DNA of 27,196 bases from Paramacrobiotus richtersi (Eukaryota; Tardigrada; Eutardigrada; Parachela; Macrobiotidae): contig JAQGAU010000489.1 of assembly GCA_034698045.1 (NCBI GenBank), positions 1 to 27,196 on the forward strand, in the 5' to 3' direction. This document shows positions 1-8,794 of the stretch, one piece after another. The notes beneath the pieces were generated by a model. The model was given only the letters and a program-made list of their open reading frames with translations, had not been told where the DNA came from and ran no database searches. Each line of letters begins with the position of its first letter. Position 1 is the first letter of the stretch. The translations under genes and the position numbers were made by a program.

Positions 1-30
1 TGCTGTGCTTTCTGTATATTTAATGCAGTT

Positions 31-291
31 CTATCTATACATACGGCATGCTGCACGAAAACACAGTTGCCGCAGAATCAGTTCCGCTCGCGATGTCGAA
101 GAAGCATTCATCATCATTTCCTGATAGGTGTCATTTGTGATGTATTGTATTTCAGATCCCACAGTTCGATTTTGCAAAGCTGTCGTAGCGTCGCTGCTGA
201 CAGCGACTATGGGTGCCGTATCCGAAGACTCACCTAAAAGGGAGAACATAACATTCAGTCGTATAATAAAATTCATAAAACTTTGTAGCAT
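31..291 (-). CDS. Candidate secreted or extracellular segment, unrecognised; may run off the left edge
   Basis: An open reading frame of 86 codons begins at an ATG at 291 with a hydrophobic stretch that could be a signal peptide (residues about 6-19). A polar segment follows with three N-glycosylation sequons (NRT, NDT, NAS) and two cysteines near the end. Two readings compete. The frame may be a small secreted protein that stops at 31. Alternatively, the TTCTCCCTTTTAG before GTGAGT near 235 may be an acceptor, so that the polar part is an internal exon. A GTATGT near 40 could be a donor, in which case the gene continues beyond the window. The composition looks protein-like, but I recognise no family. 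It could belong with the membrane segment at 685-1185 as the outer domain of one gene. Confidence 0.3.
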   Translation of the reverse strand: MLQSFMNFIIRLNVMFSLLGESSDTAPIVAVSSDATTALQNRTVGSEIQYITNDTYQEMMMNASSTSRAELILRQLCFRAACRMYR

Positions 292-302
292 TTTATGCTT
301 AT

Positions 303-632
303 TTAAAAGATTGATATTATTTGGACAAACTTGTGGCTTTTTTTCGCTTGTGTGTACAAACTGTTAAAATCTGCAAGATCGTTGGAAACATCCAAAACTA
401 CTTCTGTACATGAACAATAAGAAACCTGAACCTTGAAGTATGTGATATATTGGTGCAACAGGGCAATATTCTCAACCAGGGAAATCAGTTGCCCAAAAAC
501 GCTTATAGGGAAGCAAAACAAGGCAACAGAAAACGGCAAAAATTCTTCCAACAGCCTGCATTTTTTTGTCTTCTGAATTACTCGCGTAACCGCCGCTGCT
601 TGAAAAGAATAACTATGAAATGGTGATCCCAT
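303..632 (-). CDS. Weak candidate exon with one hydrophobic helix
   Basis: The frame is open over about 80 residues after a possible acceptor (AAAAAAATGCAG, near 561). It starts LLEEFLPF, passes through a hydrophobic segment suitable for one membrane helix, then becomes polar (a VLDVSNDLADF stretch). It lies between two other open segments on the same strand, 31-291 and 685-1185. A phase-2 join to the segment at 685-1185 is possible through a GTAGGT donor near 683, but that donor is weak. It may be an exon of a gene spanning 31-1185 or chance open sequence. No family is recognised. Confidence 0.2.
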   Translation of the reverse strand: MGSPFHSYSFQAAAVTRVIQKTKKCRLLEEFLPFSVALFCFPISVFGQLISLVENIALLHQYITYFKVQVSYCSCTEVVLDVSNDLADFNSLYTQAKKSHKFVQIISIF

Positions 633-684
633 CTATTGCAAGGTACGAAGATTTAGAGGACTAACTATAAAACTTACAGTTGAC

Positions 685-1185
685 CTACATTATTCCCCGC
701 ACTCCAGAAGCCAGCGCCCAAACGCTCAAAATAATGTGAACGGTGATAAAGATAAGGACAGCGCAACCGAATAGGGCCCAGCACACGTTGGAAGGGTCAC
801 TCTTCGATGGCCAGTGACACTTTGTGACACGCGCGCTTGCGTTTGCTGCGTCATTGCTGTCTATTGCTAGCGGATGAGAGTTCGCCTCCGTTGGCTGCTC
901 CGGTTCCGCAGCTTTTGTTCGAAATAAATCCTGCGTCTTTCCTTGCACGTTGTCGAAAAGATTGCATCCATATTGTTTGGCCAGGTAGCACAGTAGTGTG
1001 CTGGACCCTTTCGCATCTAAACCACAGGTCTCGTCAACATGGATTTGAAACGGACGAGATAATGCTGCAGAAAGGCTGTTCCCATTGGAAGATTCGCCAT
1101 CATGGTTTTGTCCAGTTGTTGGCAACGGAAATGACAAAGCAGGTTCCTGGCTTCGGTTCCTTTTCATCCTTGGAGGCTTCTCCAT
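685..1185 (-). CDS. Candidate single-pass membrane protein (or its first exon), unrecognised
   Basis: A frame of 166 codons opens with ATG at 1185. The first 125 or so residues are polar and rich in Ser, Asn and basic residues, with no signal peptide. One clear membrane helix follows (residues about 133-160, with VLIFITVHIILSVWAL), and the frame stops soon after. A soluble N-terminus followed by one helix suggests a type II topology or the first exon of a longer membrane protein whose outer part lies at lower coordinates on -. The stop falls only a few residues after the helix, which makes an exon boundary near 683 plausible. Composition supports coding better than the opposite-strand frame. 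Function unknown. Confidence 0.35.
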   Translation of the reverse strand: MEKPPRMKRNRSQEPALSFPLPTTGQNHDGESSNGNSLSAALSRPFQIHVDETCGLDAKGSSTLLCYLAKQYGCNLFDNVQGKTQDLFRTKAAEPEQPTEANSHPLAIDSNDAANASARVTKCHWPSKSDPSNVCWALFGCAVLIFITVHIILSVWALASGVRGIM

Positions 1186-1820
1186 TTGATCGCTTAAGCG
1201 AGATAAGTAAAATCACAGACTAAAAAATAGGTTTTAAGTTATACCCAGCTATTTGGCAGCAATCGCGGTGGCCACAGTGGATTCGACAAAGCTCACATTC
1301 ATGACATGGTACAAGTACGTATTAGTACATAATTATGCCGCCTTCTTCAGCATGTAATCAACACCGTTACACCACTAGCAGCCGCAAGGCAGCTCTTCGA
1401 ATTGGCCAAAAGGTCTCATGTGGTGTAAAGATTGTGAAAATTGCGTCATGTTGAGTAATTCTTAATCACAACTGCCGCAGGTGAAGTTTGGCAGTGCTAT
1501 AAACAGTAATTTCGATCAGCAGAAACGGATGTTATGAGTCTTACGACGCAGTTGTTTGTTGTTGGCAACAATGCTGAAAACAGTGTTTATTGACATGGAC
1601 ATAAAGTTGCATGAGGCACGTTTCTCACTTTTCTTGCATATGTTTCGGAGCCGCACTGTCCCATTACCAGTAGAGATTATGATGACTTATTTGTATAAAT
1701 GCGTATCCGGGTGATTCCGACTGATTGAGTCACGCTGTTTTCAGAATTATGTTTTACCATCTCTTGACCATTGGTTGGCTGTTAGATAAACATTACTATA
1801 CGTGAGCTGTCAAACACTTT
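1186..1820. other. No gene seen
   Basis: Mixed-composition sequence without a convincing frame, splice pair, repeat or RNA gene on either strand. It may be intergenic or intronic to the candidate gene on the left. Confidence 0.4.
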
Positions 1821-2585
1821 TTCCTATAGTCTGGAACATCCAAATGAAATGTCTAAGAAACAAAACGAAGCTAGCGTAAGTGTCAACGGAAAAATACACC
1901 GTTTTGCACAGATAAAGATCTCTGTGTATAGATTGGTCACAAATGACTCACAATAATACATCTCGCTTGAAGTAATACACATGCACCGTCTGACATGGCA
2001 ATCGATTGTCGATGGAACCGCCAAATAGGTAAATCTACTCGCCCGTGGCCAAAACGCCGTACGGTGATCCTTAGCACAAGCCACAAGGAAGGTCAGCGAC
2101 TCACTTGCACACACCGCTCTCGATGTCGGGGCGGAGACAGGACTGCAAGAATCCATCGTCGTCCGTACCGTATAGGAAATGAACCCCCGCCAGCTTCAGC
2201 AAACGTGCGGTTCTTTCGCGTGTCCGACAGGGATTCCCGTAGGGTATCCTTTAAGTCGAACCGTGCCACCAACGGTCACACGCCCAACTCTTTTGCTGTG
2301 TATTTTTTTATGCTACATGCTTTCTTTCCTTGTATTATAAATTTAATAGGTGATGGTTGCAACATGCTGCTACATCTTTTACAGCGACTGCATGCATCAT
2401 TAGCCCATAAATCAATGTTGAAAGACAGTTCTTCGTATTGATAGAAAAGTGACCGGGTCATAAGAAATGGGTGTGACATGCATGCATTCCACACATGTGG
2501 ATGTCCGTTAATCCATTGCGCAGCGCAGTTTAGCATCGAGTTTGCATCGGTGACTCCGACGACTACATCGATAAATAAAAAAGTG
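1821..2585 (-). CDS. Candidate exons of an unrecognised gene, structure unresolved
   Basis: Three pieces on - look like coding sequence. (1) From about 2565 to 2290, a frame enters after a possible acceptor (TTTATCGATGTAG) and reads VGVTDANSMLNCAAQW, then a Cys-containing stretch. (2) From about 2240 to 2107, a frame containing LLKLAGVHFLYGTDDDGF ends at a strong donor (AA before GTGAGT). (3) A good acceptor (TTCGTTTTGTTTCTTAG, near 1849) in matching phase leads to a 15-residue tail that begins HFIWMFQ and stops near 1821. Pieces 2 and 3 join in phase. I could not join piece 1 to piece 2. No family is recognised. A frame also runs on + at 1995-2441, but it is Arg-rich and low in hydrophobic pattern, as expected of an antisense shadow. 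Confidence 0.25.
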
Positions 2586-2589
2586 TGTT

Positions 2590-3818
2590 AAACATCGATC
2601 AACCACACAAAATGGTGAACAAAAGTCAATACTAGCGCACTAATTTCCGATGAAAAATGAACTACATTCTTAAAAGTTGTTAACGATCCTTCTGGGTACA
2701 AGTAACTGCAGATCTGAATACCACCGAGCGCTGTTATTCTTCTAGCCAATTCAACAACCATAATAAACTACTCCTGTAAGCTGGCAATGTTTTATGTGCT
2801 CCTTAGTTAGAATTTTACGAAACTGTAACCTCACGGCACTCAAGTTATAGCACAAACTTTACAAAAATCTGTTTGTTTTATGACATGTTTTTGGATAATG
2901 ATTTTTCACACCGGCTTATACTGGAAACATCTTTCAGAATGAACTCGCACTACAGGGTTTTTTGTCTGTTTACAGTTGGAAATACCCATAAAAAATGGGT
3001 GCGGATGACTGTGAGTGGTGCAACGTCTTCACCGTAAACAGAGCTATCGTATTACATAGCGTGGTCTCTTAAGAAGTCGTGAGACTGAGACTTAAGAAGG
3101 ACTGACTGCCTTGAAGAGCATAGTAATTACCGTAATCAAAAGCCCTGGTGATCAGATTAATCTGCACGCGTGGATCGCAAGATGATACAACGGGCAAGAA
3201 AAGCCAGTATACCAGCTTCCCACACAAGGCAAACCACCATAGGACCATACATTACGACGCTTACCATCTCTTTGTTCATGTAACGCCCGGCATTCAGCCG
3301 TTTGATTGGTATTGCTTGTTCAATACCTCTAACCTTTAACTATTGATATTGAGCAACTGGAAACCGGCAATCGGCAATTCGATTCCCCTGGATCACAACC
3401 GGATTTCCGGAGAGTGTCTATTTTACTGCTTAAACTGTCGGCTGCCGCTTAGTTAGTAGACACAAGATGCCAAGGTGCTGGTAACTTCTCTTGCGATATG
3501 TACATCTTAGCCATCTCCCCAGTTGTACAGTGCGATAGTTTCCATATTCGTTACCATTCGTTGGGATCACCTGCGTACGACGGCATTGCGCACATTCTCA
3601 AACGAAGCTAATCAACGTAGATTATCGCTACTTACCATTCTTTTCAAGTCTAATGAACACCGCCGAGTGAGGTATGCGGCCAGTTGATCCTGGTGTAAAC
3701 GGCAAATTAACCATCTGAGACGCTATATCCGCAATATCACGAGTTTTTCTGGATGTTAACCCCTATTTAAACACTCGAATCCAAAGCTGCCAAGTAGTTT
3801 GATAAAATCAGTGAAAAA
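2590..3818. other. Upstream region of the GPCR gene, no gene seen
   Basis: No convincing frame or RNA gene was found. Near the GPCR start there is a TATTTAA at 3764-3770 and a TCAGT at 3808-3812, which is like an arthropod initiator. Their spacing of about 44 bp is longer than a classical TATA-to-initiator distance, so a core promoter here is only possible. Confidence 0.3.
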
Positions 3819-4778
3819 ATGAATAACACCTCTTTGTTCCGCATTCCCCAACGCCCGACAATCCTCGCAACATGGAACATTCTCCAGTCCATCACTCTGA
3901 CCATCTGCATCTTAGTCTACCTTTTCAATGGCTTCATGTTTGGTCTGTACATGCGCCACCGCCTCCTCCGCACCCCCTTCAGCGTCTACCTCCTTACTGT
4001 CACCATGGGAAACATTCTCAACGCACTCTTCAATAATCCTTTACTCTTCGTCATCCGGGATCACGTGGTACAAGGGAACGGGGATGTATTCTGCATGGTG
4101 TACCTGTATCTCAAACAAACCATCGGGACAAGCTTACCAGCATTTCACATGCTGATCGCGCTAAACCGCATCTGGGCCATGTCCTACCCGATGTCCTACA
4201 GGCATCACCACACCAAGAAACTCGCGGGGATCGTGTGTTTGTGCACGTGGCTCGTGATCCATCTGGTCATTGTCCCCGGGCTGTTTATGGAGGGATTGTA
4301 TTTCCGTAACCCGGGGATTAACTTTATTTGCGTGTTTAGTACGAATGACCCGAAAATGGAGTACTGGAGCGTTACCGTCACGGTTGTCCTGAGTATCCTA
4401 CCGGAATTGACGATTCTGGCGTTTTATCCGTTCGCGGTGTATAAGAGATTGCAACGATCCAAGAAAGTCCGAGAGATGACGGTTGTGCTGCCGCGGAACT
4501 CGATGACCGGGAAACCGGGGACGAATGATGATAGTGCCGGGTCGGCTAAGGCGTCGGCGCATTCGTTTATGGTGTTGACGTTGTTGACGGTCAGTGCGAC
4601 CATCTGCTGGACGCCGACAAATGTGTACTTTGTGGCTATGAAGTATTTTAGAAATCCTGTATTTATGCAGAGCGCGATAACGCTTAAGTTGGTGCATACT
4701 GGGATTGATCCGGTGTTGTTTATGGTGTCGCTGCAGGATTTGCGAAGAGCGGTCAAGAAAACTCTGCGGTGCCGTTAG
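3819..4778 (+). CDS. Class A (rhodopsin-like) orphan GPCR, intronless
   Basis: This is a 319-residue seven-helix receptor on the plasma membrane, ligand unknown. The N-terminus is short with overlapping sequons at N2 and N3. Helices are at roughly 22-46, 56-78, 92-116, 135-157, 183-207, 248-272 and 285-305. C92 at the top of helix 3 and C171 in the second outer loop can form the conserved disulfide. The DRY position reads NRI (116-118). Helix 6 has CWTP (263-266), and helix 7 has DPVLF (297-301) in place of NPxxY. The third inner loop (208-245) is Lys/Arg/Ser-rich, and the tail is very short and ends RCR, whose Cys could be palmitoylated. The start is the first ATG in frame, in an A-rich context (GAAAAAATG). 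The missing acidic residue in DRY and the D in NPxxY are typical of divergent invertebrate expansions and do not suggest decay. The gene is convergent with the small gene at 4996-5429. Confidence 0.88.
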   Translation: MNNTSLFRIPQRPTILATWNILQSITLTICILVYLFNGFMFGLYMRHRLLRTPFSVYLLTVTMGNILNALFNNPLLFVIRDHVVQGNGDVFCMVYLYLKQTIGTSLPAFHMLIALNRIWAMSYPMSYRHHHTKKLAGIVCLCTWLVIHLVIVPGLFMEGLYFRNPGINFICVFSTNDPKMEYWSVTVTVVLSILPELTILAFYPFAVYKRLQRSKKVREMTVVLPRNSMTGKPGTNDDSAGSAKASAHSFMVLTLLTVSATICWTPTNVYFVAMKYFRNPVFMQSAITLKLVHTGIDPVLFMVSLQDLRRAVKKTLRCR

Positions 4779-4995
4779 TATCTTGACAGATTTTTATTGC
4801 TGTTTTTTTCTGACGAATTTATTGTTTAAATTTTTCTTAATTATACTGAAGCCCGATTTATTGGTTTTGACCCAACATTCCTGTCTTATACAGATCTCTG
4901 CATGTACGATTTGGAATTTGCCTTGGTGTACGTTCGCCGACAGAAATGAAGGGAACTACTGACCACATTCAAGAGCGTAGATCTTCACCAGTTTA

Positions 4996-5429
4996 TTAGC
5001 AGTTTAAAAATGGAGCAAGAACAATTATGCATAATTCGCAGTGATCATCGATCGCCACAAAGTACCCTAGCTAAGTAAAACACACGCAATAAAGTTAAAT
5101 CGGAGCCAATCGGATAAATTGATTGCCTCGACGGACTTATGCGCTGTACCTCGTCAACAATCGTCAACATTGTGCCCGGATTGAACCCAAGGCATGTTTC
5201 ATGCAGCATTCCTTTGAATATTTCTCGCCCACCTGCTGTCATGAACTGGAAGCTTCCAGGAAAAGAGAAGTCAATATTATTGGTATCCACAGCTGCCAGT
5301 ACAGGCGTTGATCATATCGAACAGTCTTAAAAAATTAGTTGTTACTCGGCAGTGCCTGCAGTCCAAACGATCCTCGATCAATATCAACGTATTGGCCATT
5401 AATTTTGATTAATTTTTCCATAGAACTGG
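4996..5429 (-). CDS. Small three-exon gene of unknown function (about 97 residues)
   Basis: Three short exons fit together in phase. Exon 1 is 5429-5346, with ATG at 5421; the first residues are MEKLIKINGQYVDIDRG. A 53-nt intron (5345-5293, GTAACA..TGGCAG) follows, then exon 2 at 5292-5150, which contains NNIDFSFPGSFQFMTAGG. Intron 2 is 79 nt (5149-5071, GTACAG..TTTTACTTAG). Exon 3 at 5070-4996 contains DDHCELC and ends with a hydrophobic tail and a stop. From the ATG this gives 97 residues. The sequence before exon 1 (ATATTTGTGTAG) also looks like an acceptor, so the ATG may be internal and earlier exons may exist. Both phases match and both introns are of the size seen elsewhere in the window. 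There is no signal peptide. I recognise no domain. Confidence 0.45.
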
Positions 5430-7304
5430 CTACACAAATATTTGTTTGTTTGCTTATTGTAAAGTGTTTACAGAGCTGCAATGTCGCAAGTATGGGGACA
5501 AACTGAAATAAAGTTTTTCTGCAGCTAGGCTAGCTGGTAACATGGGTAACATGCCGTATGCCAAGAATTTCGGTACTGCAAATTAAACCGCACCATGTGA
5601 CTATGTGTCTACAAGACACAGAAATCTGATATCTCGAGAATTGGCAAGCGGAGGAGCTCAGCCTTAAAATTGGTATACCTGGTAGTTAGTTCTAGCGGGT
5701 AGCTAGTCCTAGGTTTGCACACGTGAGAAACTGTGTTAAAGTAACGAGATGCAATTAGCACTCGTAGTTAGGACGTAGTGTCCAGGCCTGTGATGCTGAT
5801 TGTTGAAGTGCTGCTAGTTATTTGCATCGCTGCGTCAGAAGGGGTTTCGAAAGCAGACTTCTGAGGCGACTATGATGCATGCATAGCAGAAATTTCTCAA
5901 ACAACTTGGTAGTCTTCTGCATGTTGGGCCATTGTTGGCTAGCCGGTGTAAAACTAACGAGCTACGGACCCTGCTCCATGCGGACGGTTCCTTCACCTTC
6001 CCTGTGTCCAAGGAATCAAATGACAGCTAGTTGAAATCAGTTGATAACATTAATATCCATAGCGGATTTATGTAATTAGGCAATAGGAATGGAGTAAACG
6101 AGTTAACCTGTTTTCGGGTTAACAGTGGAAATCTAACCGCTACAGCTGCACAGAAGGTGGCACACTACCGACGGGTATAACACAGCGCTTGTTATTGCTC
6201 TTTTTCTGCAGGTCAGCAGATTTTGCCGGTAAATATGTGGCTAAGTACCGGTATGTACAAGAACTGTTTTGTATATACTGCATTCAAAGACGAGTATGAC
6301 ACGATCTGCATCTTGCTTACGTGTTTTTTAACCGGAATGCATTCTGTGTTTGGAATTCTCTGTTTATATCCCGATGCAGTCGTGTTCTCGTCGAATGCAC
6401 ATACATGTTGATTATTGACCGGTAGCTAAAAAATTTTTAATCCACATATACAACATGATTAGGTATCATAATAAGTGAATAACTGTAATTTTTACCCGCA
6501 AAACGGAGTTACAATCCGACAAAATAGGTACAAATCTCGACAGACAAACCTACCCTCGGGCCTCGACAGTTGGACACAAATGTCGTATAAACAGCAAACA
6601 TCTTTCTTACACACACACATGGAGAGCAGTTCATTACATTTTGCATTGTGGTAACAAATCAGGACAACGGATACTTTTCCGCCCCATCACTTCGGGAGAA
6701 GTTTACACGCTAGCCACGGATCAGGAACGTCGTTGATCTCGTCTTAAGTGGGATGAAGTAGCTGCAACAGCAAGATTTGCTTTACAAAATCTCGCATAAC
6801 AAAAACATAGTTTACAAAACCTTATACGACAATGAGTTGCAGAGTATTTCATCCAGGTTCAAACAGTCCCGATGTGAGTATCATGGTAGAGAAGGAAGCA
6901 GTCACATTAAATTAGTGTACGCACCAAACTCTGGTAAGCCTCCGTTCTTCACTTAGCCCCAACAGCAACAGAATACGCTTTGTGGACTGCATCCACAAAA
7001 ATAGTGTATCTGTCCTTGGGGACCGGAAATAATGCTGCACAGTCGTGGAACTGTAACGTTAGGCGTCATTAGATTGTTTGATTACTGCTGCTAGTTTCTG
7101 TGCTTTGTGTACTCATGCAGATTAGATAAATATTACATGCAGCTTGTCACTTGTTTGCAGATTAAGTACTTATGCTCGTTGAAAATACAATCTTTACTGT
7201 CTATATGCCAGTCCAAAGACGAGTGGCAGTTTTTTTAGTTGGTACAGTTGTTAAGCATTTCAGCAGTATATTAAAAAGAATATTAACGGAATGTTATCGA
7301 CGTA
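5430..7304. other. Gene-poor stretch with only fragmentary exon-like signals
   Basis: No complete gene is seen. Two fragments deserve mention. On -, about 5575-5460 reads as an open stretch (with LAYGMLPMLPASLAAEKL) after a TTTAATTTGCAG acceptor, but I could not phase it to the exon at 5429. On +, a strong acceptor (CTCTTTTTCTGCAG, ending 6211) and a strong donor (CG before GTATGT, near 6251) bracket a small possible exon reading SADFAGKYVAKY. Neither is supported enough to call. Confidence 0.3.
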
Positions 7305-7538
7305 TCACCAGCACAGACGTGACGACGTACATAGTCTGCAGAAATTGACGACCATTAGCTGGGCCGGCGTTTGAGAACCGGGATTGTACAAATATCGCGA
7401 ATCAGTGTCACTGCGATTGCTGGTGGCACAAGACGGCAAATGGCCGAAGGATTCTGCTGACAGTTCCACCGCTACATAGAATAAGACGATTTCTACAATC
7501 CACACCCAGAATAATCGTTCTTTATGCGAAGCTAGCAT
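7305..7538 (-). CDS. Possible small secreted protein
   Basis: A 77-residue frame starts with ATG at 7538. It has a charged N-terminus (ASHKER), a hydrophobic core of about 16 residues (FWVWIVEIVLFYVAVE) and a small-residue turn, which is the layout of a signal peptide. A polar mature part of about 50 residues follows with four cysteines (one near the middle and three near the end, in FCRLC and LCW) and one sequon (NRS). This fits a small disulfide-bonded secreted peptide or the first exon of a longer secreted protein. No family is recognised and nothing flanking supports it, so chance cannot be excluded. Confidence 0.3.
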   Translation of the reverse strand: MLASHKERLFWVWIVEIVLFYVAVELSAESFGHLPSCATSNRSDTDSRYLYNPGSQTPAQLMVVNFCRLCTSSRLCW

Positions 7539-8550
7539 TCTTGTTGGTTCGCGAGGAAATTAACGGTAACAGCAGCTATATGAATGAAACTTCCATCAGT
7601 CTAATAGATGTAGATGTGCACTTTATACAGTTTCGTCATGTCAACAGGACTCCGCAATAATATCTCTGTGTCGGCTGTTGAAAACCGTGATCAAACTTCA
7701 AGTACTAAACTGATCCTTTCCGGTACTTACTAGTCAATCACATCTGTGGAAGAACATGCTTATAAAGCGCCGATCAATAAACCTGAGGAATGATTTACAC
7801 CAGCTACTGCTGAACAGTCGTAAATTTCAAGGTCAGCACAATTTCACGCCAACATGTTGTCCATATAATGGACTTGTTTGGAAAACACCCTTTGACATCC
7901 TGTTGAAGAAAGTGTGCCAAATAGTATGAATGTGATCGCTCGAGCACCGTGTGTAAACAGTAGCACACAGAACACCTGTCAACACATTGACACACCAGCC
8001 TTCCTTTTGCATACCGAGACATCCCTCGGTGAATGCAACTCTTCGTTCATTTTGCGCTGTACAGTATCTTAAGCCTACGCTACACTACGCGGTTGTGAGT
8101 TTGAACCTAATTGAATTTCACTTATACAGAAGTCATATTCGCATAAAATAAGGTTCATTAGGACCAGAACCAAAACAAGCAAATCTGGGGGTTCCCTCAT
8201 CACACACCGCAGTTGAACACCGAACTTGTATTTTATATGACTCGAGCTACAAGTTTTGCAGTCTGGAGTAAGTGGAGTTTTGAGCAGACCTACATAATAA
8301 TGTATTGTAGCTAGCAAACTTGCGGTAAACAGCAACTCCTAGCTTTTTAGACGAAATAACACCACTTGGAATTTTAGCGCTTCGGTTATTTGCCTCTGTG
8401 CAGTCTCTTGTTCCTGTTTCGGTGCTCCGATTCTCAAATTCTCATGTTTTCCGATCGTCTGCTTCCATTGTTTCTTGCGACGCCTTATTACGTTTCAGAG
8501 GTTTATGCAAAATCGCGATGACGCACGCATTCTTCTGCCGCGCGATACTA
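7539..8550. other. No gene seen; upstream of the eight-helix array
   Basis: Frames on both strands are short and unlike protein. The right end, from about 8400, starts to align with the 5' flanks of copies 2, 3 and 4, so the duplicated unit probably begins hereabouts. Confidence 0.35.
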
Positions 8551-8598
8551 AGCTGCACAGCCCGCTGTAAAACGTATCGGTCTCCTCGTCACATTGGA

Positions 8599-8649
8599 GC
8601 AAGGTTCAAAGGTTTTTCGGCATCCCGATTAAATCAGCCGGTTTCCATG
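8599..8649 (+). promoter_or_regulatory. Conserved upstream element, copy 1
   Basis: A block of about 50 bp beginning GCAAGGTTCAAAGG and ending TTTCCATG, 146 bp before the ATG of copy 1. The same block lies 153-158 bp before the ATG of the other three copies. A GCGCGATACT..TGCACAGCC motif just upstream is shared too. Reading frames through it are not kept between copies, so it is better read as promoter or 5' UTR than as an exon. The AGTTCAAAG core resembles a nuclear-receptor half site, which is inference only. Confidence 0.4.
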
Positions 8650-8794
8650 TGCGCGCTGTGCCGTGCTTATTGCTGTCTGCGTCCGCGGCCTTAATCGTAG
8701 TCCTACCACTGCGTGCAAATTGAATATAATCGGCCGAGCCAAAAAATTACAGCAGCGGAACAATACTTATCTGTAGTTATTCCTGGCATTCAAG

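Noticed and set aside
1995-2441. 148-codon frame on the plus strand
   Set aside because: The first two thirds are Arg-rich with no fold-like pattern, and better coding signals lie on the opposite strand.
3660-3700. GCGGCCAGTTGATCCTGG resembles the 5' end of 18S rRNA
   Set aside because: Nothing after it matches rRNA; a chance likeness.
8398-8694. Open frame of 98 codons upstream of copy 1, with a Cys-rich stretch, partly similar to a frame upstream of copy 4
   Set aside because: The similarity is in the DNA of the shared 5' flank. Indels break the frame between copies, so it is better read as a conserved flank than as a gene.
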